Assembly: GCA_003818205.1 (NCBI GenBank)
Contig: RPRQ01000001.1
Location: 62,001-126,000, forward strand
Source: Bacteroidales bacterium
Lineage (GTDB): Bacteria; Bacteroidota; Bacteroidia; Bacteroidales; Tenuifilaceae
Length of the DNA stretch: 64,000 bases
Direction: 5' to 3'
The translations under genes were made by a program, and so were the position numbers. Positions 8,259 to 16,912 of the stretch are shown here, in pieces. Each line of letters begins with the position of its first letter. The stretch's first letter is position 1. The notes under the pieces were generated by a model. That model did no database searches and had not been told where the DNA came from. It was given only the letters and a program-made list of their open reading frames with translations.

Positions 8259-9629
8259 TTATACAAGATCCTCTGTTATCTCTTCAGGTTTGATGCGAGT
8301 TACAGCTTTATCCTTCCAATTACCTGTTTTATAGTATATATATGATCCTACCGTACCAACAAACCAAGCAATGGGTATTGACCACCAAATACCCTCTTCG
8401 CCTAGACTTGTATGCTTGCTCAGGAAGAAGGCAAGAGGAATTCTGATAAGCCACAGGGAGAATAGCGTTATAAACATTGGTACTAACGTTGCTCCCGCTC
8501 CCCTGAGCATTCCGTTGAAGGTGAACATTGTAGAAAAGAATATATAAAAAAGACTAACGATGATCAGATACTTATGGCCAACCCTTACCACTTCGGGGTT
8601 ATTGGTGAAAATGGTCATCAGGTTATCGCCCCAAAAAATCACAATAATTGTAATTATTAGGCAAAAAGCAGCCGACATCAAAAATGTTGCTCTCAAGCCC
8701 GCTCTAATCCTTGAAAACTTATTTGCTCCCAAATTTTGCCCTACAAACCCCGACAGGGCAGCGGAGAAGTTCATGGCGGGTAGTACTGCCAGCTGATCGA
8801 TTCGCATGGCTGCTGAATACCCAGCAATTACAATAGTTCCATAAGTATTTACGATTCCCATTAGCGCCATACCCCCTAATCCAACAAATGTTTGCTGAAT
8901 TCCAGTTGGTAAGCCAATCCTGACGCTTTGCCAGAAAATGAGTTTGTTGAAATGGATATCTTTCAGGTTAAAACGAATGATATGATGATTCCGATTTAAG
9001 TATATGATTGCAGTCGCAAATGCAATAATTTGTGAAATTACTGTAGATAAAGCTGCTCCAGCCACTCCCCATTTGAATACTAGAATGAAAAGAAGGTCGA
9101 GCAAAATATTAATAAAAACAGAGATAATCAGAAAGTAGAGGGGTGTTTTTGAATCGCCTATTCCTCGAAGTATTGCTGATGTTCCGTTAAAACCAAACAT
9201 TACCACTAGACCCGAAAGGTAGATGTTGAGGTAAGTTTTTGCATCGTGCATCAGCTCAGGGGGTAGCTGTAGAAGATTAAATAGCCAACCACTGCTAAGA
9301 ATACCAACGATGGAGAGGATGATGCCCGCAAAAAAGAGAAATATATTGATGGTATCGGAAGTCTGTCGAACCTTTTCGTAGTTTTTAGCACCGAAATACT
9401 GCGCTATCACTACCGAAGCCCCAATCCCGAACCCGATTATAAGTGCGATGAGCGTGAAGATGATAGGCATTGATGCACCAACCGCAGCTAACGCTTTTTC
9501 GCCAAGGTATTTTCCGACGATAACGCTATTTACCACTTGGTAAAGCTGTTGGAATACATTTCCAAGCAGCATCGGAACTGCAAATTGAAATATCAGCTTG
9601 GCCTCGTTACCCTCAGTTAAATCTTTCAT
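8259..9629 (-). CDS. MATE family efflux transporter
   Basis: A 456-residue inner-membrane antiporter with about twelve hydrophobic segments in two related halves. The opening FAVPMLLGNVFQQLYQVVNSVIVGKYLG and the matching FNGMLRGAGATLVPMFI in the second half are typical of MATE proteins. Members of the family expel drugs or metabolites in exchange for sodium or protons. The substrate cannot be told from the sequence. The ATG is at 9629. The gene is monocistronic and divergent from the lipoprotein/C70 peptidase pair. Confidence 0.93.
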   Translation of the reverse strand: MKDLTEGNEAKLIFQFAVPMLLGNVFQQLYQVVNSVIVGKYLGEKALAAVGASMPIIFTLIALIIGFGIGASVVIAQYFGAKNYEKVRQTSDTINIFLFFAGIILSIVGILSSGWLFNLLQLPPELMHDAKTYLNIYLSGLVVMFGFNGTSAILRGIGDSKTPLYFLIISVFINILLDLLFILVFKWGVAGAALSTVISQIIAFATAIIYLNRNHHIIRFNLKDIHFNKLIFWQSVRIGLPTGIQQTFVGLGGMALMGIVNTYGTIVIAGYSAAMRIDQLAVLPAMNFSAALSGFVGQNLGANKFSRIRAGLRATFLMSAAFCLIITIIVIFWGDNLMTIFTNNPEVVRVGHKYLIIVSLFYIFFSTMFTFNGMLRGAGATLVPMFITLFSLWLIRIPLAFFLSKHTSLGEEGIWWSIPIAWFVGTVGSYIYYKTGNWKDKAVTRIKPEEITEDLV

Positions 9630-9741
9630 TCAAAAAATTCAGAGTGCAAAGGTGGGTATTTTTATCGTACTTTAATAACTGGAAAATTGACTAGCGGTTT
9701 AAAATATTTGTCAACATTAATGTAAAGTAATTTTTATCTTT

Positions 9742-9749
9742 TATCTTTG
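9742..9749 (+). promoter_or_regulatory. Putative -7 box for the lipoprotein/C70 operon
   Basis: TATCTTTG fits TAnnTTTG and lies 37 bp before the start codon. A TTTG at 9707-9710 is too far upstream (31 bases) for standard spacing, so only the -7 element is supported. Confidence 0.3.
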
Positions 9750-9786
9750 TTAAGGCAGATGGTTTCTATCATATAATTCTTTTTAG

Positions 9787-10386
9787 ATGAGATTCAGTAA
9801 TTCTATATTAGTACAATTATTCTTTTTAGTAATGTTTTTTAGTTCGTGTATTGTACACAGGAATAATAATGTTCAGAAGAAAAGAAATGACGAGGTAGTT
9901 CAAATTACCCAAAAAGAATTACCCCAAATACTTAAAAAGATTCCTTTAGGCTATGAAGAAAATTATGGTTTTCATAATAGGGAAGAACTTCAGAATGCAT
10001 TAGCTGGAAAGCCTTTTAATTGTTATTCTTTAATTGATAATGAATTGAAGAGTACATCGACGTTTAGAATTCCAATAACGGTTGAACAAGAGTTTAGAGC
10101 ACTGGCTACAGTAGAATACATCAAAGATACACTTCATGTTGTGGACTTTGGGGCTAATGTTTTGGCAAAGGAGATACAAGCTGTTTGTAATGAGAATTCT
10201 AATATGGTTTTTCTGGGTATTTTAAGAATCTATAGCATAAACAGCGATTTTCTCGTTATGACGGAAGGGCAACAAGACTTCTTCATCCCCTTAACATCCG
10301 CAAAAATGTACTTGAAAAATAATAATTTTTCAAGTATCGAAAAATATTATACTAAAGATCAAATCATTAATATTATAAAAAGATGA
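9787..10386 (+). CDS. Lipoprotein of unknown function, coupled to a C70 peptidase
   Basis: A 199-residue protein starting with a lipoprotein signal peptide (lipobox FFSSC, Cys21). The remaining part is polar and shows no domain I recognise; it predicts mixed alpha/beta. Its stop overlaps the start of the papain-like gene by four bases (ATGA), so the two are translationally coupled. A membrane-anchored partner, chaperone or inhibitor of the secreted protease is a reasonable guess from this arrangement, but nothing in the sequence proves it. Confidence 0.75.
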   Translation: MRFSNSILVQLFFLVMFFSSCIVHRNNNVQKKRNDEVVQITQKELPQILKKIPLGYEENYGFHNREELQNALAGKPFNCYSLIDNELKSTSTFRIPITVEQEFRALATVEYIKDTLHVVDFGANVLAKEIQAVCNENSNMVFLGILRIYSINSDFLVMTEGQQDFFIPLTSAKMYLKNNNFSSIEKYYTKDQIINIIKR

Positions 10387-11501
10387 AAACAAAAATTTTA
10401 TTGCTATCATTAATTTGCATGTCCATTAGTAATGCTTTAATATCACAAGTTTTACCAGTAAAACAAGTTACTCAAGAGCAAAACCAATGGTGTTGGGTTG
10501 GTACTTCAAAATGTATTTTGGATTATTATAATTACCCAATTCAACAATGTGAAATTGCAGAATATACAAGAACCGTTGCTTCATGGCATAACTTTGGAGC
10601 TCAGGGCTGCTGTGCAAATCCATCAGGAGCCTGTAATTATTGGAATTATAACTGGGGTCAGGTAGGTAGTATTCAAGATATTTTAGTTCACTTCGCTAGT
10701 ATACAGAATTCTGGAATGACAGCATTGAACCAGAGTCAGGTTCAGACAGAGATTAACAATTGGCATCCGTTTGTTATCAGGTGGGCATGGACTACTGGAG
10801 GAGGTCATTTTATTGTTGGGCATGGTATAAATAGTGGATCACTTTATTATATGGATCCATGGTCTGGCGAGGGGTTTAAAATAGCAGCCTATGATTGGGT
10901 GATCTCTAATGCTGATCACTCATGGACGCATACAAATGTCCTATTAACTAATCCAAAAGTTTTATTGATCTCAAACAGTACCCTTACAATTGCTTCATCA
11001 GCAAATAGTGCTAAAACATTTGATATCACTTCAAATATTAACTGGACAGCATCAAGCAATCAAACATGGTTAACCGTTAGCAATGCTAGTGGTGCAGGGA
11101 ATAAAACGATTACCCTTACAGCTACTGCAAATTCTACAGCAGATAGGGTTGCAAATGTTACTATTTCAGGAACAGGCGCACCAACCCAAACGGTAGTAGT
11201 AACCCAAAGCGGTGGTTCAACAGGTGTCGATATTGTTGATAGTAACGATAATATAAATGTATATCCTAATCCTAGTAGTGGCAAGTTTACCATTGGTTTA
11301 AGTAATTGCAACGGGGAGAATCCAACCATAAGAATTACAAACTCAATCGGTACATTCGTTAAGGAGATAGCCCTTGTTAACTTACCTGATAAATATGAAC
11401 AGGAAGTTGATTTAAGCGGCATGGCTAGCGGGGTGTATTTTATTGCCATTCAAACGAGTAAGGCGAAAATAATTAAGTCAATAGTTTTATCAACCCATTG
11501 A
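10383..11501 (+). CDS. Secreted papain-like peptidase (C70 type) with BACON and T9SS sorting domains
   Basis: A 372-residue exported protein. The signal peptide ends near SNALISQ (about 22). The catalytic domain (25-190) carries QNQWCWVGTS with Cys37, GGGHFIVGHG with His142 and YYMDPWSGE with Asp158, matching the C70 (AvrRpt2-like) papain fold. Extra cysteines in GCCANPSGACNY may form disulfides. Residues about 196-276 form a BACON domain (WLTVSNASGAGNKTITL), and 285-372 form a type 9 secretion C-terminal domain (NVYPNPSSGKF ... YFIAIQ). The enzyme is therefore probably sent through the T9SS to the cell surface or medium. It is coupled to the upstream lipoprotein and ends at a strong terminator. 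Confidence 0.9.
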   Translation: MKTKILLLSLICMSISNALISQVLPVKQVTQEQNQWCWVGTSKCILDYYNYPIQQCEIAEYTRTVASWHNFGAQGCCANPSGACNYWNYNWGQVGSIQDILVHFASIQNSGMTALNQSQVQTEINNWHPFVIRWAWTTGGGHFIVGHGINSGSLYYMDPWSGEGFKIAAYDWVISNADHSWTHTNVLLTNPKVLLISNSTLTIASSANSAKTFDITSNINWTASSNQTWLTVSNASGAGNKTITLTATANSTADRVANVTISGTGAPTQTVVVTQSGGSTGVDIVDSNDNINVYPNPSSGKFTIGLSNCNGENPTIRITNSIGTFVKEIALVNLPDKYEQEVDLSGMASGVYFIAIQTSKAKIIKSIVLSTH

Positions 11502-11525
11502 TTTTTAAATTGATTGTCGTTTAAT

Positions 11526-11560
11526 AAAAAGAGGCTTGTATTGGTAAAAGCCTCTTTTTT
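11526..11560 (+). terminator. Rho-independent terminator after the C70 peptidase gene
   Basis: The stem AAGAGGCT / AGCCTCTT with a 12-base loop is followed by a run of T. It lies 25 bp after the stop codon. The A-run on the opposite side means it may also work for tnaA, which ends 40 bp away on the other strand. Confidence 0.85.
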
Positions 11561-11599
11561 GTTGTATAAGAAAATATTCTTCCGTAAAGTAGAGAATCT

Positions 11600-12973
11600 T
11601 TAAGCCCTTTCTAGCTCTACAGTGAAATGGCGCATAATCGGTGCTTCCCTGCTTATTTTTACCCCTTTGGTTATTTGAGCACGACGTTCAAAAACATTAC
11701 CCAGCGCAACGGCAATAACATCCATATGGTTATTGGTATAAACCCTACGAGGTATTGCAAGCCTTAAGAATTCGAGTTTTGGGTAACGATTTTCGCGGGT
11801 TACAGGATCACGGTCAGCCATAATTGCTCCAATCTCAACGCCGCGAATTCCTGCCTCAAGGTAAAGCTCAATGGCTAGGGTTTGAGCTCTAAATTGTTCC
11901 TTTGGGATATTGGGTAATACCTTATTGGCATCAACAAAAATGGCATGACCACCAGATGGGAATTGAAAAGGAACACCAAGTTCGGTTAAACGTTTTCCTA
12001 GGTATTCAACCTGCTTGATGCGTGTTTCGAGGTAGCTGAACTCGGTGCCCTCATCGAGCCCAACCGATAGTGCATTCATATCACGCCCTGCCATGCCACC
12101 GTAGGTAACATAGCCCTCGAACATGATGTTGAATTTTGAGCACTGCCTCCAAAGCTCCTGATCGCGCATGGCAATAAATCCACCGATGTTAACAATTGCA
12201 TCCTTCTTGCTGCTCATGGTCATAGCATCGGCGTAGGAGAATATCTCACGAACAATTTCTTTTATGGTTTTATTCTCGTAGCCTTTCTCCCTTACCTTGA
12301 TGAAGTAAGCATTTTCAGCAAATCGGGCGGAATCGAAAACAACCATTTTACCGTACTTCTTGGCTATTTTATGGGTCTCCCTCATGCACTCCATCGAAAC
12401 GGGCTGACCACCTGCTGTATTATTTGTAATTGTAACAATTACGAATGGGACTTTTGCCGCATTCTCCGAAAGGAATTTATCCAGCTTCGCTGGGTCAACG
12501 TTACCCTTGAAAGGATGGTATAGCTCTGTATCTGTAGCCTCATCAATGGTACAGTCCACAGCGTATGCCTTGCGGAATTCGATATGCCCCTTAGTGGTAT
12601 CGAAGTGTGAGTTACCCGGAACAAGATCGCCTTCCTTTACAAGTACCGAGAATAGTACGTTCTCCGCTGCACGTCCTTGATGGGTAGGCATAAAGTGTTC
12701 GAAACCAGTTATATCATTGATGGCCTTTTTCAGGTTGTAGTAGGACGATGCGCCTGCGTAGCTCTCATCGCCAAGCATCATTGCTGCCCATTGGCGATCG
12801 CTCATTGCGCCAGTTCCAGAGTCGGTTAGCAGATCAATAAAAACCTGATTGCTTTTAAGGTTGAATAGGTTGTATTTTGCCTCCTTTATCCACTGCTCAC
12901 GCTCTTGGCGGGTGCTACGATAGATAGGTTCAACCATTTTGATTTTATACGATTCGGCAAATGGTAGTTCCAT
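11600..12973 (-). CDS. tnaA: Tryptophanase (tryptophan indole-lyase)
   Basis: A 457-residue PLP-dependent beta-eliminating lyase that splits tryptophan to indole, pyruvate and ammonia. Visible family features are FIDLLTDSGTGAMSD, PTHQGRAAENVLF, the PLP site MTMSSKKDAIVNIGG (Lys257) and SARFAENAYFIK, which is closer to tryptophanase than to tyrosine phenol-lyase. The C-terminal RLAIPRRVYTNNHMD is shared by both. Tyrosine phenol-lyase remains possible, because the two enzymes differ at few sites. The ATG at 12973 agrees with the family start MELPFAESYKIK. It lies downstream of the prenyltransferase gene with 316 bp between. No TnaC-like leader with tryptophan was found. Confidence 0.88.
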   Translation of the reverse strand: MELPFAESYKIKMVEPIYRSTRQEREQWIKEAKYNLFNLKSNQVFIDLLTDSGTGAMSDRQWAAMMLGDESYAGASSYYNLKKAINDITGFEHFMPTHQGRAAENVLFSVLVKEGDLVPGNSHFDTTKGHIEFRKAYAVDCTIDEATDTELYHPFKGNVDPAKLDKFLSENAAKVPFVIVTITNNTAGGQPVSMECMRETHKIAKKYGKMVVFDSARFAENAYFIKVREKGYENKTIKEIVREIFSYADAMTMSSKKDAIVNIGGFIAMRDQELWRQCSKFNIMFEGYVTYGGMAGRDMNALSVGLDEGTEFSYLETRIKQVEYLGKRLTELGVPFQFPSGGHAIFVDANKVLPNIPKEQFRAQTLAIELYLEAGIRGVEIGAIMADRDPVTRENRYPKLEFLRLAIPRRVYTNNHMDVIAVALGNVFERRAQITKGVKISREAPIMRHFTVELERA

Positions 12974-13189
12974 AAGACGATTATTTTTTAAGAAATGAAT
13001 ACTATGGTTATTAGTAAAAAAGAAGAAAATGATGGATAAAGTGAATAGGCTAGAAGGTATCCCTATCCTTGATATTGCGGAATACCGATTTAGAGGTAAT
13101 TGTGTATGGAATCTGAAGTTTCATTAAAAATCTTAGATTTCTTTAACTTCGTAAAAGTAGGCTAAATGAGAAATAAAAGCAAGAAAACT

Positions 13190-13261
13190 AATGGAATGTT
13201 GGAAAAATGGTTCTGCTTTCACTTCTTTTTTGCAATAATTCATTTTTCCACCATTCCATTT
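13190..13261. repeat. Inverted repeat of GGAATGnTGGAAAAATG type in the 316 bp tnaA leader region
   Basis: Arms AATGGAATGTTGGAAAAATG (about 13191-13210) and its near-perfect complement (about 13241-13260, 19 of 20 pairs) enclose 30 bases. The same wording forms the interior hairpin of the MITE copies, but here there are no MITE ends. The rest of 12974-13289 holds only short reading frames and no recognised element. Confidence 0.65.
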
Positions 13262-13289
13262 CAATCGAATTATAATAGATATTTTTGAC

Positions 13290-14162
13290 TTAGAGCAGAA
13301 AGTTAAGGATATTAAAAATTGCAAAGATGATACTTGCAAACCCATTAGTGGTTGCAAATGCAAGGTTAACCCGTTTAATATCCTTTGGACTTACAATAGA
13401 GTGCTGATAAACAAGTAGCACGATAAAGATTATTGCTCCAGCCCAATACCAAATGCTAGCATTTAGGTAATAACCGACAAGCAGCGTCAAGAGTGCTGTA
13501 AATATATGAAAAGCAACAGCTACTCTTAATGCGTTCTTTAAGCCAAGTGCTGCAGGAATCGATTTTAACGATTCGTTTTTATCAAACTCTTCATCCTGCA
13601 AGGAGTAGATAATGTCAAAACCGCTAACCCAGAATAGCACTATTAATGAGTAAAGAATTGGGATAAGATCAAACCTTCCGGTTACTGAAAGATAAGCGCC
13701 TATGGGTGCAAGCGATAGGCCTAAACCCAGCACTAAATGGCAAAGAATGGTCCAACGCTTTGTAAAGCTATAAAGCAGTATAACCGCAAGGGCAATAGGA
13801 GATAGGTAGAAAACAAGATCGTTGATAAACCAAGTGGTTACGATAAACAGGATTGAGTTTAGAATGATAAAGAGCAATGCCGATTTTGCAGATATTATAC
13901 CTTTTGGAATTTCTCTTTCCGCAGTTCTAGGATTTTTTTTATCAATATAACGATCAACCAATCGATTAAAGCTCATGGCTGCATTTCTGGCAAGAACCAT
14001 ACAAAGAATAACTAATACAAGAAGTTGCCAGCTAAAATTAGCGGGAGCAGTTTTATAGGCTAACGATATACCAATTAGCGCAAATGGCATAGCGAAAATG
14101 GTATGGCTAAACTTAACCAACGACAGATAATTTTTAAACTTAGAACCGTTTGAATTGTCCAT
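13290..14162 (-). CDS. UbiA-family polyprenyltransferase (MqnP-like)
   Basis: A 290-residue integral membrane enzyme from the ATG at 14162. A TTG at 14186 sits in the MITE flank and is unlikely to be the start. The two aspartate-rich motifs of the family are NRLVDRYIDKKNPRTA and DIIYSLQDEEFDK, with about eight membrane helices. UbiA enzymes attach polyprenyl chains to aromatic acids. In futalosine-pathway bacteria the MqnP member prenylates 1,4-dihydroxy-6-naphthoate for menaquinone. The sequence form (SHTIFAMPFALIG, SGFDIIY) suits MqnP or UbiA; MenA is less likely. The 5' flank has been invaded by a MITE. Confidence 0.85.
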   Translation of the reverse strand: MDNSNGSKFKNYLSLVKFSHTIFAMPFALIGISLAYKTAPANFSWQLLVLVILCMVLARNAAMSFNRLVDRYIDKKNPRTAEREIPKGIISAKSALLFIILNSILFIVTTWFINDLVFYLSPIALAVILLYSFTKRWTILCHLVLGLGLSLAPIGAYLSVTGRFDLIPILYSLIVLFWVSGFDIIYSLQDEEFDKNESLKSIPAALGLKNALRVAVAFHIFTALLTLLVGYYLNASIWYWAGAIIFIVLLVYQHSIVSPKDIKRVNLAFATTNGFASIIFAIFNILNFLL

Positions 14163-14188
14163 GAAAGATAAAGTAAAACGTAACAAAT

Positions 14189-14474
14189 AACGTGAGTTCG
14201 ATATAATAATGCATGTTATATCGCTATTAATTAATACTTTAATGCTAATATTATGTTTTTGGAAGACTGGAAGACTGGAATATTGGGATTACCTCTAACT
14301 TTTTTCTTCCCTGTCTGCCGACTTTGCTCCGCTGAAGCTATGCGAAAGCGATGCAGGCAGGCAATATTCCATTTTTCCATCATTCCCTGCCTACCGGCAG
14401 GCAGGCATTTTTCCCAATAAAGTAAAATACTGATAATATAGCATTTAAATTGTTTTTTACGTCGAACTGACGTT
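14189..14474. repeat. MITE-like element, copy 2
   Basis: A 286 bp element in the same orientation as copy 1, with ends AACGTGAGTTCGATATAA and its counterpart TTACGTCGAACTGACGTT, flanked by AAAT on both sides (14185-14188, 14475-14478). It has been enlarged by two GC-rich palindromes: about 14309-14362 (CTGTCTGCC ... GCAGGCAGGC with a longer centre) and 14386-14407 (CTGCCTACCGGCAGGCAGG). It lies in the leader of the prenyltransferase gene. Confidence 0.8.
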
Positions 14475-14486
14475 AAATAATGAATG

Positions 14487-14494
14487 CAAAGGTA
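14487..14494 (-). promoter_or_regulatory. Putative -7 box for the prenyltransferase gene, separated from it by a MITE
   Basis: The minus strand reads TACCTTTG, a good TAnnTTTG match. No -33 element is evident. If used, the transcript would run through the whole MITE before the start at 14162, giving a leader of more than 300 bases. Confidence 0.3.
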
Positions 14495-14606
14495 ATGGGT
14501 TAACTCTTTTTTCAGGTATTTACTATTAAAAAAGTACAGCTGTTTACAATAACAGCTTAATTTGCTAATGGTTTAGCGTAAAATAAGTTTTGGTTTATTA
14601 ATAACC

Positions 14607-14614
14607 TATTTTTG
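14607..14614 (+). promoter_or_regulatory. Putative -7 box for the TPR kinase operon
   Basis: TATTTTTG matches TAnnTTTG and lies 52 bp before the ATG at 14667. A TTTG at 14589-14592 is closer (14 bases) than the usual spacing, so the call is tentative. Confidence 0.3.
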
Positions 14615-14666
14615 TAGTACATTTTCTGATTAATTGACGTTATATTAGTGAACATTTTTAAGCTTG

Positions 14667-16907
14667 ATGATTCCATTTGTTCGAAATAGAACCATTCTAC
14701 TATTAGTTGCAATGCTATTCACAGCGAACCTAGTAGCTCAAACTACTCTTGATAGCCTTGAAGCATCTGCAAATAGAGCAATTGGGGAGGAGAAACTTGA
14801 TCTACTTCTACGGTTGAGTGAAAGTTATATCAGCATTAACCCCGATAGAGCCCTTGATTTTGGTCTTCAGGTTTTAGTTCAATCTAAGAAATTGGGTAAA
14901 CCATTGCAGGAGGTGCAGGCGTTATTTATAATGGGAAAAGCGAACTTTAAGATTGCTAATATAGAGAATGCGCTTAGGTACTACAATAGAGCCTTAGGTC
15001 AATTCGAGAGGTTCAACATGCGAAAGGAGCAGGCGATTGTTCTTATCAGTCTTTCAGAGGTATATGATTATTTGCGAAATCCCGAAATGGCTTTAATCTT
15101 CCTTGAGCGTGCTTACCTGCTCGCTGTTCAATTAAAAGATTACCCTCTACAAATCAATGTTCTTATGAGCATTGGTAATGTTCACATTAAAAAGGGAAAC
15201 TATAAGAGTGCAATCGTTCAGTTTTCAAAGGTATTGCAAATAATTGGCAATGGAAACCTAACCTCTGAGCAACGTTCTGTTAAAACGACCTGTTTCAATA
15301 AAATTGGGCTTTCATATAAAAACTTAGGCGAATTTCAGCAAAGCCTTGAGGCCTATAAGAAGTCATCGAAACTTGCTTTAACCTATGGCGATTCATTGGA
15401 GTTTGGTATAGCACAGCGAGAAATTGCCCTTTCGTTTTATCTTGTCCAAAGAATGGATAGCGCCTTGATATACTATACAAAGGCTTTATACATCAGCTCA
15501 GCTTTAAAAGATTCTTTAGAAGGAATTAATGCAATGCAGGGTTTAGGTGATGTTAACTTTGAGGTTGAAAAATTCGATCAAGCAAGATATTATTATAATA
15601 GGCAGCTAAATATCTCTGAAAAGATTAATAATATTCAGGGCATTGTAACTAGCCTTGTAAAAATATCACGATGCTACTACGTTTCGGGTGAATATCCAAC
15701 CTCTACCAACTACCTGAACAGGGCCTTGGCTATAGCGAAGGGTGAGAATTTGTATTCAACAGCAGCAGATGTATATCAGTATTTATCGCTGATAAGCGAA
15801 TCGGAGGGGCGTTATCGCGATGCCTTGGCATTTTATAAGCTTTGGGCTGATATTCGCGATTCGATTTATAGCGAGGAGAGCGGAGAGAAGCTTGCAAAAC
15901 TTCAAATCATTTATGACATAAGCCAAAAAGAGAAAGAGAATGAGATTTTAAAGCAGGGGAGCGAAATTCAGAAACTCGAATTGTCGAAGAATAGGTATCG
16001 AAGCGTAATCCTTATCGTGGTTGTGATTACCTTTTTTGTATTAATAATTTTTCTTGTTTTCCTTTACCAGTCAAAGCACAAGGAGGTTCGGAAGCAGCGT
16101 GAGGCAGAGCAGCGAATTGTTGAGATTAATAAGGAACTCGAAAAACGGATGATTCAGGAGATAAAGAAGCAGGAGAAGCAGCAGCAGCTTCTCTCCCAAA
16201 AATCGAAGCTCGAATCGCTTGGAACCCTCGCAGCTGGAATTGCCCATGAAATTAATCAACCACTTGGGGGTATATCCATGGGGCTTGATAATATTTTGCT
16301 AAAGGTTAACGATAAGAACTATACCGAATCCTATATAAAGGAGAAAATCACAACGCTGTTCGACAATGTTGATAGGATAAAACGCATTATCGATCATATC
16401 AGAATCTTCTCCCGAACTCAGAAACCCAACACCCTTGAAAGGGTGAATGTTAACGATGTGATTTCTAGCGCATTGTTAATGGTTAGCGCACAATATCAAA
16501 CCCATAGCGTTAACATTGACGTTAAGTTTGCACGAGAGGAATGTTATATTTATGGAGATAAGTTCAAGCTCGAACAGGTTGTGCTAAACCTCTTGTCGAA
16601 CGCCAAACATGCTGTTGACGAGAAGGAGAAGCAGCATATCGAGGGCTATCAGAAGCTGATTATCGTTAAATCGTGGGTAACCGATCAAAACGTGAATTTT
16701 AGCGTTAGGGATAATGGAATTGGTATTCATGCTGATATACTTGAGAAGATTTACGACCCATTCTTTACCACTAAAAATGAGGAAAAGGGGACAGGGCTTG
16801 GACTTTCAATTGCATATGGTTTTATAAAAGATATTCTCGGCGAGATTCGGGTGGAAAGTAATCTTGGCGAGTTTTCTGTTTTCGAAATAGCTATTCCAAA
16901 AAGTTAA
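14667..16907 (+). CDS. Sensor histidine kinase with periplasmic TPR repeats
   Basis: 746 residues from the ATG at 14667 (a TTG directly before it is less likely). A signal peptide (about 1-24) is followed by roughly eight TPRs to residue 410 (ENALRYYNRALGQFERF, DSALIYYTKALYISSAL). Then come a membrane segment (about 445-466), a coiled coil rich in Lys/Glu/Gln, a dimerisation box LGTLAAGIAHEINQPLGG with phospho-acceptor His527, and an ATPase domain (LLSNAKHAV, RDNGIGI, GTGLGLSI). Family members sense signals through periplasmic TPRs and phosphorylate a regulator. The NtrC-type regulator starting 5 bp downstream is the obvious partner. The stimulus is unknown. Confidence 0.92.
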   Translation: MIPFVRNRTILLLVAMLFTANLVAQTTLDSLEASANRAIGEEKLDLLLRLSESYISINPDRALDFGLQVLVQSKKLGKPLQEVQALFIMGKANFKIANIENALRYYNRALGQFERFNMRKEQAIVLISLSEVYDYLRNPEMALIFLERAYLLAVQLKDYPLQINVLMSIGNVHIKKGNYKSAIVQFSKVLQIIGNGNLTSEQRSVKTTCFNKIGLSYKNLGEFQQSLEAYKKSSKLALTYGDSLEFGIAQREIALSFYLVQRMDSALIYYTKALYISSALKDSLEGINAMQGLGDVNFEVEKFDQARYYYNRQLNISEKINNIQGIVTSLVKISRCYYVSGEYPTSTNYLNRALAIAKGENLYSTAADVYQYLSLISESEGRYRDALAFYKLWADIRDSIYSEESGEKLAKLQIIYDISQKEKENEILKQGSEIQKLELSKNRYRSVILIVVVITFFVLIIFLVFLYQSKHKEVRKQREAEQRIVEINKELEKRMIQEIKKQEKQQQLLSQKSKLESLGTLAAGIAHEINQPLGGISMGLDNILLKVNDKNYTESYIKEKITTLFDNVDRIKRIIDHIRIFSRTQKPNTLERVNVNDVISSALLMVSAQYQTHSVNIDVKFAREECYIYGDKFKLEQVVLNLLSNAKHAVDEKEKQHIEGYQKLIIVKSWVTDQNVNFSVRDNGIGIHADILEKIYDPFFTTKNEEKGTGLGLSIAYGFIKDILGEIRVESNLGEFSVFEIAIPKS

Positions 16908-16912
16908 CCTTT

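Noticed and set aside
11600-12973. Tyrosine phenol-lyase instead of tryptophanase
   Set aside because: The wording SARFAENAYFIK and VEIGA near the C-terminus agrees better with tryptophanase, though the distinction needs an alignment of active-site residues.
13050-13124. 24-residue minus-strand frame upstream of tnaA, possible TnaC leader peptide
   Set aside because: It has no tryptophan and no Trp...Pro-stop arrangement, so it does not fit the known tna leader mechanism.
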